From an uncultured Verrucomicrobiae bacterium (GTDB lineage: Bacteria > Verrucomicrobiota > Verrucomicrobiia > Verrucomicrobiales > DEV007), in NCBI GenBank assembly GCA_937898895.1, contig CALDKL010000175.1, positions 1 to 5,761 of the forward strand: a stretch of DNA of 5,761 nucleotides. Direction: 5' to 3'. This document shows positions 1 to 5,761 of this stretch, piece by piece (position 1 is the first letter of the stretch; the number at the start of each line of letters is the position of its first letter). The position numbers were made by a program, and so were the translations under genes. The notes under the pieces were generated by a model. That model was not told where the DNA came from, did no database searches, and was given only the letters and a program-made list of their open reading frames with translations.

Positions 1-2944
1 AGGGACGGTAGCGAAAGTCATTCGATTCGCACTTCAAGTTCGAGGGGTCGGAGGGATGAGAGAATCGGGTGCTCCAGGCAGTCTCGTAATCGTGTTCGGC
101 GTAGGCTGCCGAGTCGCGGAAATGGCGGAAGAGGTGGACATAATTGGGACCGCCCGCCTTGGCACCGGGACCCACGCACGATTTTTTCCAACCGCCAAAC
201 GGCTGGCGTTGTACGATCGCTCCGGTAATGGGACGATTGAGATAGAGATTGCCCGCCTCTACATGCTCCTTCCACCAGGCGGCTTCGGAGGGATCAAGAG
301 AATGCAGGCCGGCGGTGAGGCCAAAATCAGTCGCATTTTGCCAAGCGGTCGCTTCCTCGAGAGAGGTGGCCCGCATCAGGCCCAGGACGGGACCGAAGCA
401 TTCGGTGCGGTGGAACCAGGAGCCGGGTTGCACGCCGAGTCGGATTCCCGGAGTCCAGGTGTCGGCAGTCTCGTCGATGGGATGCGGGGCGAGGAGCCAT
501 TCCTCTCCATCGTCGAGGGTGGTCAAGGCTCGCTTCAAGTCAGGCCCGGCCCCGGTCACCAACGGAGTCACGATGTTTTTCAGATCCGACGAGCTTCCCA
601 CTGCCAGACTTGCAGCCGCATCGCACAACTGGCGGCGAAACACGGGATCCTCGTAGACCTCGGCATCGAGAATGGCGAGACTGGCGGCACTGCATTTTTG
701 ACCCGCATGAGCAAAGGCCGAGCGAACGAGGTCGCGGATCGCGAGATCGCGGTCGGCCTGAGCCGTGATGATCATCGCGTTTTTTCCGCTCGTCTCAGCG
801 AAGAGACGAAGGGATGGACGCCACTGGCGAAAGCGCTGTGCCGTCTCCCATCCTCCCGTGAGAATGACTCCGGCGAGCCGTGGGTCTTCGATGATCTGTT
901 TTCCCGCCTCATTGTCGCAGGGAAACCATCGCAACACTTCGCGCGGAATACCGGCTTCCCAAAGTTGGAGGGCGAGGTGCAAGGCGGTTGCGGAGGTGGC
1001 GCGGGCGGGTTTCAGGATGACACTGTTCCCCGCCATCAGGGCGGCGAGGACTCCACCGGCGGGAATCGCGTAAGGGAAGTTCCACGGCGAAATGACGGCG
1101 ATCACTCCGAGCGCGGCGGCTGTCGATCCTTCGGGGATCGCGGCGGTGTCGGCGTAGTATCGGGCAAAATCGATCGCCTCTGAGATCTCCGCATCGCCTT
1201 CAGTGATCGCTTTTTTCCCATCCTGTTGCAGACAAGCAAGGGTATCGAAGCGGTCATCGCTCATGACGGAGGCGGCGCGGCGAAGGAGTTCGGCTCGCTC
1301 GGAAAGTGGCCGCAACTCCCAAGCGCGTTGTGCCCTCAGTGCGGTATCGAGCAATTCGTTTGTTTCTGGGAGGCCGGGCAGGGAAGGGGACTTCCACGAG
1401 CGGATCGCCCCTGCGAGTTGCTCCCGATTTCGGAGGAGAGTCCAGTCTGTGTCAGGTTCGTTCCGAAAGGATTTGCAGTCTTCCGGACGGACAGCGGGAT
1501 CTGTGCGGCGCGACGACGAGGATACGGAATGGCGATCACACCATCCTTTCTCGAAGCGCAGACGCTGCCGTTCCCATGCGGCACTCCCCGGTCTCATCGC
1601 AAACAAATCGTGGAGAAAATTTTCCGGGGCGGTGTTTTCATCGAGCCGCCGCACCAGGTAGGCCATGGCGCTGAGAAAGTCGTCGCGACGGACCGAAGGA
1701 GCATACAGAAGAAGACCCCCGGCCTCTTTCCGCACGGCGCGGGACTGATGGTTTGCCATGCCCTCGAGCATCTCGATTTCGACAAGTGAGCCGATTCCCC
1801 GCTCCTCGCGGAGAATCAAGGCGAGGGCGACATCGAAGAGATTGTGAGTGGCTACGCCGAGTCGCACTGCACGGATTCGGTCGGGATGGCAGCTGTAATC
1901 GAGCATGCGGCGGAAGTTCGCATCGGTCTCTTCCTTGGTTGGGTAGGGCGCGGGATGCCAGCCGTGTAGCTCCGCTTCGACCTTCTCCATGGCGAGGTTC
2001 GCACCTTTCACGATTCGAATCTTGATTGGTGCGCCGCCGGACTCGACCCGTCGGCTGGCCCACTCCGTCAATTCCTCCAAGGCCGGGAACGCATCGGGCA
2101 AATAGGCCTGGAGCACGATGCCAGCGGAAAGGGAGCGGAACTCCGGTTCGTCAAGAACCCCACGGAAGGCTGTGGTGGTCAGGGCGAGGTCGCGGTACTC
2201 CTCCATGTCGAGGTTGACGAATTTTCCCAGCGATTGGGCCGCACGGTAAAGAACCCGAAGTCGGCTCTGGATTTCGATTCGGGTCGAATCCCAGGCGACG
2301 AGATGGATCTGACTGAAGATCGCGGAGATCTTTACGGAAAGGTAGTCCACCGCCGGATCCGCAAGGAGTCCGAGCACCACGTCGAGCCTCCGGCCCGCTT
2401 CCGCTTCGCCCAGTACGGCTTCTCCGAGATGATTCAGATTCAGCCGAAAGCCTTCGCTCCGCCGGGTTTCGAGATAGCGACGCAGGGGTTCGGTCTCTCC
2501 GGGGAGAATGACGCGAGCGCTTTCCTTGCGCATCCGCTCCTCCACCGATTTCATCGTGAATCGGGGCAGGATACGGCTCCCGAAAGCTCCGCTCCACAGT
2601 AGAAGACGTTCCACGCCAGTGAGATACCTCGGAATTCCGAGATCTTTGAGGAGTTGTCGCCAGCGCTTTGCCTCGACATGAGGGCATCGGCTGCGAAAGA
2701 CTTCGTCCACCATTGCGAAGGTGAATTCCTTGCCACGGGAATCTTCCATGAGCCGAGCGAGTTTCGCGGCCTCCGCAGATTCGAGCGAGGTCTGTTGCTC
2801 CAGGGAACGGGCAAGGAGTGGATCTGCCAGCGACCTGACCCTGCGGAAGAAATTTTCCTCCGTTTCGCCACGTGGTTCTGCGATTGGTGATGGCGGATCG
2901 ATTTTCTTGCACACACCGTCCGAGAATCCATTCGATGGGGTCAT
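1..2944 (-). CDS. putA: Bifunctional proline dehydrogenase / L-glutamate gamma-semialdehyde dehydrogenase (PutA type), C-terminus cut by window edge
   Basis: Oxidises proline to pyrroline-5-carboxylate with FAD, then the hydrolysed semialdehyde to glutamate with NAD+. I read one uninterrupted minus-strand frame of 981 codons with no stop before the left edge. The proline dehydrogenase half spans roughly residues 85-450: VKIS near Lys205, NLDMEEYRD at 244-252, KIRIVKGA at 308-315, ATHN at 365-368, EMLEGM at 391-396, and YLVRRLDEN with the substrate-binding arginine pair at 432-433 and a glutamate at 436. The aldehyde dehydrogenase half follows: SPWNFPY with Asn622, ETSGKN with the general-base Glu717, GQKCSAAS with the nucleophile Cys751, QPFGGWKKS from 914 and GGPNY at 931-935. 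The ATG at 2944 is the only ATG, GTG or TTG in this frame between the upstream stop at 2998 and residue 66; no Shine-Dalgarno precedes it. There is no N-terminal ribbon-helix-helix domain, so it is probably not an autorepressor. The frame is still open at FRYRP; related long PutAs have a further C-terminal extension. Last gene of the likely operon, 53 bases after the dehydrogenase. Confidence 0.96.
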   Translation of the reverse strand, partial: MTPSNGFSDGVCKKIDPPSPIAEPRGETEENFFRRVRSLADPLLARSLEQQTSLESAEAAKLARLMEDSRGKEFTFAMVDEVFRSRCPHVEAKRWRQLLKDLGIPRYLTGVERLLLWSGAFGSRILPRFTMKSVEERMRKESARVILPGETEPLRRYLETRRSEGFRLNLNHLGEAVLGEAEAGRRLDVVLGLLADPAVDYLSVKISAIFSQIHLVAWDSTRIEIQSRLRVLYRAAQSLGKFVNLDMEEYRDLALTTTAFRGVLDEPEFRSLSAGIVLQAYLPDAFPALEELTEWASRRVESGGAPIKIRIVKGANLAMEKVEAELHGWHPAPYPTKEETDANFRRMLDYSCHPDRIRAVRLGVATHNLFDVALALILREERGIGSLVEIEMLEGMANHQSRAVRKEAGGLLLYAPSVRRDDFLSAMAYLVRRLDENTAPENFLHDLFAMRPGSAAWERQRLRFEKGWCDRHSVSSSSRRTDPAVRPEDCKSFRNEPDTDWTLLRNREQLAGAIRSWKSPSLPGLPETNELLDTALRAQRAWELRPLSERAELLRRAASVMSDDRFDTLACLQQDGKKAITEGDAEISEAIDFARYYADTAAIPEGSTAAALGVIAVISPWNFPYAIPAGGVLAALMAGNSVILKPARATSATALHLALQLWEAGIPREVLRWFPCDNEAGKQIIEDPRLAGVILTGGWETAQRFRQWRPSLRLFAETSGKNAMIITAQADRDLAIRDLVRSAFAHAGQKCSAASLAILDAEVYEDPVFRRQLCDAAASLAVGSSSDLKNIVTPLVTGAGPDLKRALTTLDDGEEWLLAPHPIDETADTWTPGIRLGVQPGSWFHRTECFGPVLGLMRATSLEEATAWQNATDFGLTAGLHSLDPSEAAWWKEHVEAGNLYLNRPITGAIVQRQPFGGWKKSCVGPGAKAGGPNYVHLFRHFRDSAAYAEHDYETAWSTRFSHPSDPSNLKCESNDFRYRP

Positions 2945-2997
2945 CGTTGCAATGGGATAACGAATGGTCTTGGCGAAATCGTGTCGATGGGACGAAG

Positions 2998-4020
2998 TCA
3001 GACCGGGCGCAGGACACTTTTCACGACCTCGCCCCGATGCATTCTTTCAAAGGCTTCCTGCCATTCCGTAATCGGCCAGACGCCTCCGATGATCGGCTTC
3101 ACGTCGAACTGGCCACTCGTGAGCAGGGCGATAACACGTTCCCAGATTGGCCAATTGTGGCTGAAGCTGCCCTGGAGGGTGATGTTTTTCTGCACGAGCG
3201 GATCGATATTGAATCCGAGTGGTTGGGGGCCCCATCCGACCTTGCTGATCCATCCGGCGGGACGAACGAGATCAAGTGCAATCCGCAGGGTGATGCTCGC
3301 CCCGGCGGCGTCGATGACCCCGTCGCAGCCGAGCCCGTCGCGAGCCTGAGCCCAGGGTTTGGCGTCGCCGATGATGACTTCGCAGCCATAGCCGCGAGCG
3401 ATCTCGAGGCGACGGGCGTCCTGCTCCAAGCCGACGATGGCGACCTCGGCACCGCAGAGCCTTGCCATCGCCGCACAGAGGATGCCGATGGTGCCTGGCC
3501 CCAGGACGACGACGCGATCACCCGGCTCGATGCGGGCATTTCTGACGACGGCATTGTAGGCAACACAGCACGGCTCAGTGAGGCAGGCCTGTTCGAACGG
3601 GAGCGAGTCGGGCACCTGATGGAGGATGCGCGACGGGACGCGGACATAGCGGGTCATGGCACCGTTGACTCCGTAGCCGAAGCCCTTGCGGGTCGGGTCG
3701 AGATTGTAGAGTCCGCGGCGAGTCATCGGATTCTCCGGGGAGATGATCGCGGCGGTTTCGGAGACGACGCGGTCGCCTTCCTTCCAGTGTTCGACCTCTT
3801 TGCCGAGTTCGACGATGTGTCCTCCGAACTCGTGCCCGAGCACGACGGGGTAATTCACCGGCCACGAATGATCGGCGGTCCACTGGTGCAGGTCGCTCCC
3901 GCAAACTCCGACATTGGCGACCTCGAGCAGGACGTCTTCGGGACCGATGGAGGGTTTATCGATCTCGCGAAGTTCGACAGAATATTTGTCAGGGGCGAAG
4001 TTGACGACGGCGGCGTTCAT
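2998..4020 (-). CDS. Zinc-dependent alcohol/polyol dehydrogenase (MDR superfamily) with degenerate structural-zinc loop
   Basis: A 340-residue medium-chain dehydrogenase/reductase, the usual length for the sorbitol / threonine dehydrogenase branch; a cytoplasmic NAD(P)-dependent oxidoreductase for an alcohol, polyol or sugar-like substrate. The N-terminal GroES-like domain carries the catalytic zinc signature: Cys40 in GVCGSDLH, His63-Glu64 in LGHEFGG, and Glu149 in LTEPCC. The Rossmann domain has the dinucleotide-binding GPGTIG at 174-179. The structural-zinc loop (about 92-110) keeps its length and its flanking RRGLYNL, but the four positions normally occupied by cysteine read Ser94, Asn97, Thr100 and Asp108. 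The start is the ATG at 4020: MNAAVV is a typical MDR N-terminus, and longer in-frame starts would run into the upstream gene. There is no Shine-Dalgarno; the bases before the ATG are CACCTCC, inside an all-pyrimidine run except for two A. It lies 82 bases after the synthase-like gene and 53 before putA. The specific substrate cannot be told from sequence alone; the family assignment is firm. Confidence 0.95.
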   Translation of the reverse strand: MNAAVVNFAPDKYSVELREIDKPSIGPEDVLLEVANVGVCGSDLHQWTADHSWPVNYPVVLGHEFGGHIVELGKEVEHWKEGDRVVSETAAIISPENPMTRRGLYNLDPTRKGFGYGVNGAMTRYVRVPSRILHQVPDSLPFEQACLTEPCCVAYNAVVRNARIEPGDRVVVLGPGTIGILCAAMARLCGAEVAIVGLEQDARRLEIARGYGCEVIIGDAKPWAQARDGLGCDGVIDAAGASITLRIALDLVRPAGWISKVGWGPQPLGFNIDPLVQKNITLQGSFSHNWPIWERVIALLTSGQFDVKPIIGGVWPITEWQEAFERMHRGEVVKSVLRPV

Positions 4021-4102
4021 GGAGGTGAAAAAAGGTGGAGGATTGGGGAGTTGTTGGGTCTCGTCAGTCGAATGGGGTGGAGTTCTTCCATGGGTACCTT
4101 GC

Positions 4103-4804
4103 TTACAGGGTTTTCCCAATTTCCTGCGCATGCACCGCCTCGCAAATCTTTCGCAACGACCCTTCCAGGTCTCCGTCGGCTGTTTTGAACGCATCGGCGT
4201 CGATCGTGAGAGGGGCACCGAGAACCACGAGCGGGGCACCGTGTCGAGGGCACTGGATGGCCTGTTCCAGAGTCAATCCGCCGACCGCCTGCACCGGAAC
4301 GGATACGGCCTGCACGACTTCGCGCAACTGATCGAGGGGACTGGGCATGCGGTGTCCGGCGGCAGCGAGGCCACGACGTTCGTCGTAGCCGATGTGATGG
4401 ATGATGAAGTCGCAGCCGAGATCCTCGAGCCATTTCGCTCCTGCGACCCTGTCTTCGCAGACCATGTTGTCGCCCATGACCCGACAGCCGAAGTCGGCCC
4501 CGGCTTTGACAACACACTTCACGGTTTCGGCGTGGGCGCGTGCCATCACGACGACGTGGGTGGCTCCGGCTCGGGCCATCATTTCGGCTTCGAGATACCC
4601 TCCATCCATCGTCTTCAGATCGGCGACGATGGGGGTGTCGGGAAAGGCGGAGCGCAGGGCGCGGACGCCGTGGAGTCCTTCGGCGAGGATCAGTGGCGTG
4701 CCGGCTTCGAGCCAGTCGACTCCGGCGCGCAGGGCGAGGGCAGCCGTTTCAAGGGCTTCGTCGATGTCGGTGAGGTCGAGGGAAATCTGGACGATGGGTT
4801 TCAT
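4103..4804 (-). CDS. 3-hexulose-6-phosphate synthase-like protein (orotidine-5'-phosphate decarboxylase suprafamily)
   Basis: A 233-residue (beta/alpha)8-barrel protein of the family that includes hexulose-6-phosphate synthase (formaldehyde plus ribulose-5-phosphate) and 3-keto-L-gulonate-6-phosphate decarboxylase (UlaD/SgbH). Visible signatures: Asp10 in ISLDL, Glu33 in LEAGTPL, the hallmark DLKTMD with Asp62, Lys64 and Asp67, Asp112 in MGDNMV, HHIGYD at 136-141, and the phosphate-loop-like AVGGL at 173-177. The HxGYD motif resembles hexulose-phosphate synthases more than UlaD-type enzymes, which have HRSRD there (from memory of the families). The ATG at 4804 places the first strand (PIVQISLDL) exactly as in relatives; the frame is open for about 53 further codons upstream, but that extension matches nothing I know. 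No Shine-Dalgarno; the leader ends CCCACCTTC. It is the first gene of the likely three-gene operon. No 6-phospho-3-hexuloisomerase gene is in view, so an aldolase or decarboxylase on another keto-sugar phosphate is equally possible. Family sure, reaction not. Confidence 0.9.
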   Translation of the reverse strand: MKPIVQISLDLTDIDEALETAALALRAGVDWLEAGTPLILAEGLHGVRALRSAFPDTPIVADLKTMDGGYLEAEMMARAGATHVVVMARAHAETVKCVVKAGADFGCRVMGDNMVCEDRVAGAKWLEDLGCDFIIHHIGYDERRGLAAAGHRMPSPLDQLREVVQAVSVPVQAVGGLTLEQAIQCPRHGAPLVVLGAPLTIDADAFKTADGDLEGSLRKICEAVHAQEIGKTL

Positions 4805-4971
4805 GAAGGTGGGCTGGCCAAGGATGACAGAAGCGGATTCTTCGAACGAGGAAAAGAGAGATTTTTTGCATAGCGGGAAGGATTGCTCCGTCATTCCCAC
4901 AGCACCGAAGGGTCCGATCTCTGTTTTGCGGACATCGGTAAATCGATCAAGACGCTCTCCCACCCCACCCC
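4805..4971. promoter_or_regulatory. Divergent intergenic region between the operon and the exported-protein gene
   Basis: This 167-base stretch separates the minus-strand start at 4804 from the plus-strand start at 4972 and must hold promoter elements for at least the latter. On the minus strand, ATGACG (4894-4889) and TATGCA (4872-4867) are 16 bases apart and could be a weak sigma70-type promoter, with only partial consensus matches. On the plus strand I find no pair of boxes I would defend. No inverted repeat long enough to suggest an operator stands out. The assignment rests on position, not on a recognised site. Confidence 0.45.
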
Positions 4972-5340
4972 ATGAAACTCGCTATCCTTACCACCGCAGC
5001 TTCTGTTGCTCTCTCCTTTGTCGGCCTCGCCACGGCGCATGCCGGCCCTTTCGGGTCCGGCGGATACGGTGCCTATGGCGGAGGCGGTTTTGGCGGAGGC
5101 GGTTATGGGGGCTACCAGGAAGGCTCCGGCTATGTGGCTTCCGGCGGCTCCTACCACCATCATCACAATCATTATGTGCCGGTCTACAAAACCCATACGG
5201 AGGAGGTCAGCCGCTACACCCAGTGTCGCACGGCCTACGACCACTGCGGTCGCCCCTATTCGTATCATGTGACCGTCGTGACCTATTGCGATCACTACTC
5301 GAATGGCACGACACGGATGTGGAGCCGCACCTTCTCGTGA
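4972..5340 (+). CDS. Small exported Gly/His/Tyr-rich protein of unknown function
   Basis: A 122-residue protein that I do not recognise. Residues 1-24 form a clear Sec signal peptide: Lys2, a hydrophobic core to about residue 20, and an AHA-Gly cleavage site, so the mature protein begins near Gly25 and is exported. Residues 25-60 are very rich in glycine with regular tyrosines, including two GGGG(F/Y) units. A histidine cluster follows at 62-67 (HHHHNH), then a more ordinary segment of about 50 residues with Cys85, Cys92 and Cys106 and many tyrosines (RTAYDHCGRPYSYHV, VTYCDHYSNG), ending in WSRTFS. There is no membrane segment after the signal, so it is periplasmic, secreted or surface-associated. 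The start is fixed by the signal peptide; there is no Shine-Dalgarno, and the bases before the ATG are CCCACCCC. It is a single gene, divergent from the operon and convergent with the receiver-domain gene. Metal binding or a surface/structural role is possible but not shown. Confidence 0.85.
   Translation: MKLAILTTAASVALSFVGLATAHAGPFGSGGYGAYGGGGFGGGGYGGYQEGSGYVASGGSYHHHHNHYVPVYKTHTEEVSRYTQCRTAYDHCGRPYSYHVTVVTYCDHYSNGTTRMWSRTFS
5077..5106 (+). repeat. Two-copy 15-base tandem repeat in the Gly-rich coding segment
   Basis: GGCGGAGGCGGTTTT (5077-5091) is followed directly by GGCGGAGGCGGTTAT (5092-5106). The copies differ at one base and encode GGGGF and GGGGY. Being in frame, changes in copy number would lengthen or shorten the Gly-rich stretch without breaking the gene. 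Confidence 0.9.
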
Positions 5341-5417
5341 TCCCCCCTACTTGGATTCCGAGAGAAGCGATTCCTCCTCCCGCCTGCTCTCTGAATACGA
5401 GAGGGTGATGGGAATGG

Positions 5418-5449
5418 CCTCCTGCCGGAGGATCGGGGCTTTCCCCCGA
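5418..5449 (+). other. Pair of small GC-rich hairpins downstream of the exported-protein gene
   Basis: Two adjacent inverted repeats: CCTCC/GGAGG (5418-5422 with 5427-5431, 4-base loop) and TCGGGG/CCCCGA (5433-5438 with 5444-5449, 5-base loop). They lie 78 bases past the stop of the plus-strand gene. Neither is followed by a T-run, so they are not standard intrinsic terminators, but they could stabilise or pause the 3' end of that transcript. A further weak stem CTCTC/GAGAG is at 5387-5403. Confidence 0.35.
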
Positions 5450-5468
5450 GTCGGGAAGAATCGGAATC

Positions 5469-5497
5469 AAAAAAAGCCCCCTCTCGCGAGGGGGCTT
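5469..5497 (-). terminator. Rho-independent terminator of the receiver-domain gene
   Basis: On the minus strand a perfect 10-bp stem, AAGCCCCCTC pairing with GAGGGGGCTT (5497-5488 with 5483-5474) around a 4-base loop, runs into a tract of seven T (complement of the A-run 5469-5475, partly overlapping the stem). It sits about 30 bases after the stop codon of the minus-strand gene at 5528. Read on the plus strand, the same hairpin is followed by only two T, so it would be at best a weak terminator for the exported-protein gene coming from the other side. Confidence 0.92.
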
Positions 5498-5527
5498 CCG
5501 GGAAACCTGGGGGATCCGAGAGTGGAA

Positions 5528-5761
5528 TCAGGCGGCGTCGGCCCCCTTGTGACCAAGGATCTTGACCGTGCGGTTGAGCTGGTCGTACTCGATCGGCTTC
5601 TTGATCACCGTGACGGGTCCGCTCGAAAGGATCTTGGTGAGGATCTCGCTGTCGGGATAGCCGGTGATGATGACGATGGGAAGATCGGGGTAGATCTTCT
5701 TGAGCTTTGCGTAGAGTTCGTCGCCCGGAATGTCGGGGAGCTTGAGGTCGAGGAAGACGAG
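5528..5761 (-). CDS. Response regulator receiver domain (C-terminal part only, gene enters from right edge)
   Basis: The last 77 residues of a minus-strand protein ending at TGA (5530-5528). The fragment begins LVFLDLKLPD, the third strand of a CheY-like receiver with the phospho-acceptor aspartate as its fifth residue. It continues with the switch threonine in IVIITGYP (fragment residue 33) and the conserved lysine-proline in VIKKPI (fragment residues 55-56), followed by the last helix. The protein stops about 15 residues after that helix begins, so no output domain follows the receiver. It is therefore either a stand-alone CheY-type regulator or the C-terminal receiver of a hybrid kinase; the missing N-terminal part, right of the window, would decide. 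It is followed by a strong intrinsic terminator and is convergent with the exported-protein gene. I see no evidence linking it to the metabolic operon. Confidence 0.93.
   Translation of the reverse strand, partial: LVFLDLKLPDIPGDELYAKLKKIYPDLPIVIITGYPDSEILTKILSSGPVTVIKKPIEYDQLNRTVKILGHKGADAA

Larger units (their letters stand above)
1..4804 (-). other. Probable operon: synthase-like gene, MDR dehydrogenase, putA
   Basis: Three genes lie on the minus strand in the order 4804-4103, 4020-2998 and 2944-1, with gaps of 82 and 53 bases. I see no hairpin with a U-tract in either gap and no convincing internal promoter, so co-transcription from the 4805-4971 region is likely. This is an inference from strand and spacing. 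The 82-base gap is wide enough that a separate promoter for the dehydrogenase cannot be excluded. Confidence 0.6.

Noticed and set aside
56..1183. Long plus-strand open frame (375 codons) opposite putA
   Set aside because: It is antisense to the aldehyde dehydrogenase half, whose motifs are unambiguous; its translation is Gly/Arg-rich low-complexity with no family signature, as expected in GC-rich DNA.
2151..3017. Minus-strand 288-codon frame overlapping the start of putA
   Set aside because: It is in a different frame from the continuous putA reading; the translation is Arg/Ser-rich without motifs, whereas the putA frame shows proline dehydrogenase motifs throughout.
4021..4037. Plus-strand GGAGGTGAAAAAAGG resembling a Shine-Dalgarno
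   Set aside because: No start codon at suitable distance opens a credible plus-strand gene; it is the complement of the dehydrogenase leader.
2872..4188. 438-codon plus-strand open frame opposite the dehydrogenase
   Set aside because: It covers a gene with complete MDR motifs on the other strand; the acidic low-complexity translation is a codon-bias shadow.
4021..4239. N-terminal extension of the dehydrogenase by 73 codons
   Set aside because: The frame is open but overlaps the end of the upstream gene and adds sequence unlike any MDR N-terminus; MNAAVV at 4020 is the family-like start.
3914..4873. 319-codon plus-strand open frame opposite the synthase-like gene
   Set aside because: It is antisense to a well-supported barrel enzyme and shows no domain motif or start signal.
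4926..4954. Possible plus-strand promoter starting with TTGCGG
   Set aside because: At 17-base spacing the -10 position reads AAGACG, which is not a usable match to TATAAT.
4805..4963. N-terminal extension of the synthase-like protein by 53 codons
   Set aside because: The barrel's first strand begins at residue 4 from the 4804 start; the extra residues look like translated intergenic DNA.

Overview
The window is GC-rich bacterial DNA, densely coded, mostly on the minus strand. It has no RNA genes, mobile elements or CRISPR arrays that I can see. The gene starts lack Shine-Dalgarno sequences, and three of the four visible starts are preceded by a pyrimidine-rich CACC-type leader instead. With a PutA lacking the DNA-binding domain, a hexulose-phosphate-synthase-like protein, and a small exported Gly/His/Tyr-rich protein, this would fit a member of the Planctomycetes/Verrucomicrobia group. 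That assignment is an inference from style, not from a marker gene.

Layout, left to right. Positions 1-2944 (minus) hold most of a bifunctional proline dehydrogenase / L-glutamate-gamma-semialdehyde dehydrogenase (PutA type). It runs off the left edge, so its C-terminus is missing. Positions 2998-4020 (minus) encode a 340-residue zinc-dependent medium-chain alcohol/polyol dehydrogenase. Its catalytic zinc ligands are present, but all four structural-zinc cysteines are replaced. Positions 4103-4804 (minus) encode a 233-residue member of the orotidine-5'-phosphate decarboxylase suprafamily that most resembles 3-hexulose-6-phosphate synthase. These three genes are read in the order synthase-like, dehydrogenase, putA, with gaps of 82 and 53 bases and no terminator between them, so they probably form one operon.

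A 167-base divergent intergenic region follows. Positions 4972-5340 (plus) encode a 122-residue exported protein with a signal peptide, a Gly/Tyr-rich stretch, a histidine cluster and a compact three-cysteine C-terminal part. A 187-base convergent spacer holds hairpins and a strong intrinsic terminator (5469-5497). That terminator ends a minus-strand gene entering from the right edge, of which the last 77 residues (5528-5761) are visible: the C-terminal part of a response-regulator receiver domain.

Functionally, the minus-strand cluster looks catabolic. PutA oxidises proline to glutamate with reduction of FAD and NAD. The dehydrogenase would oxidise an alcohol, polyol or sugar-type substrate. 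The synthase-like protein would make or break a carbon-carbon bond next to a phosphorylated keto-sugar. No known pathway joins all three. The lack of a 6-phospho-3-hexuloisomerase gene nearby argues against a simple ribulose-monophosphate formaldehyde module. The most notable points are the emptied structural-zinc loop of the dehydrogenase, the orphan synthase-like gene in this setting, the unrecognised exported protein, and the repeated pyrimidine-rich leaders. I found no convincing new defence or mobile system.
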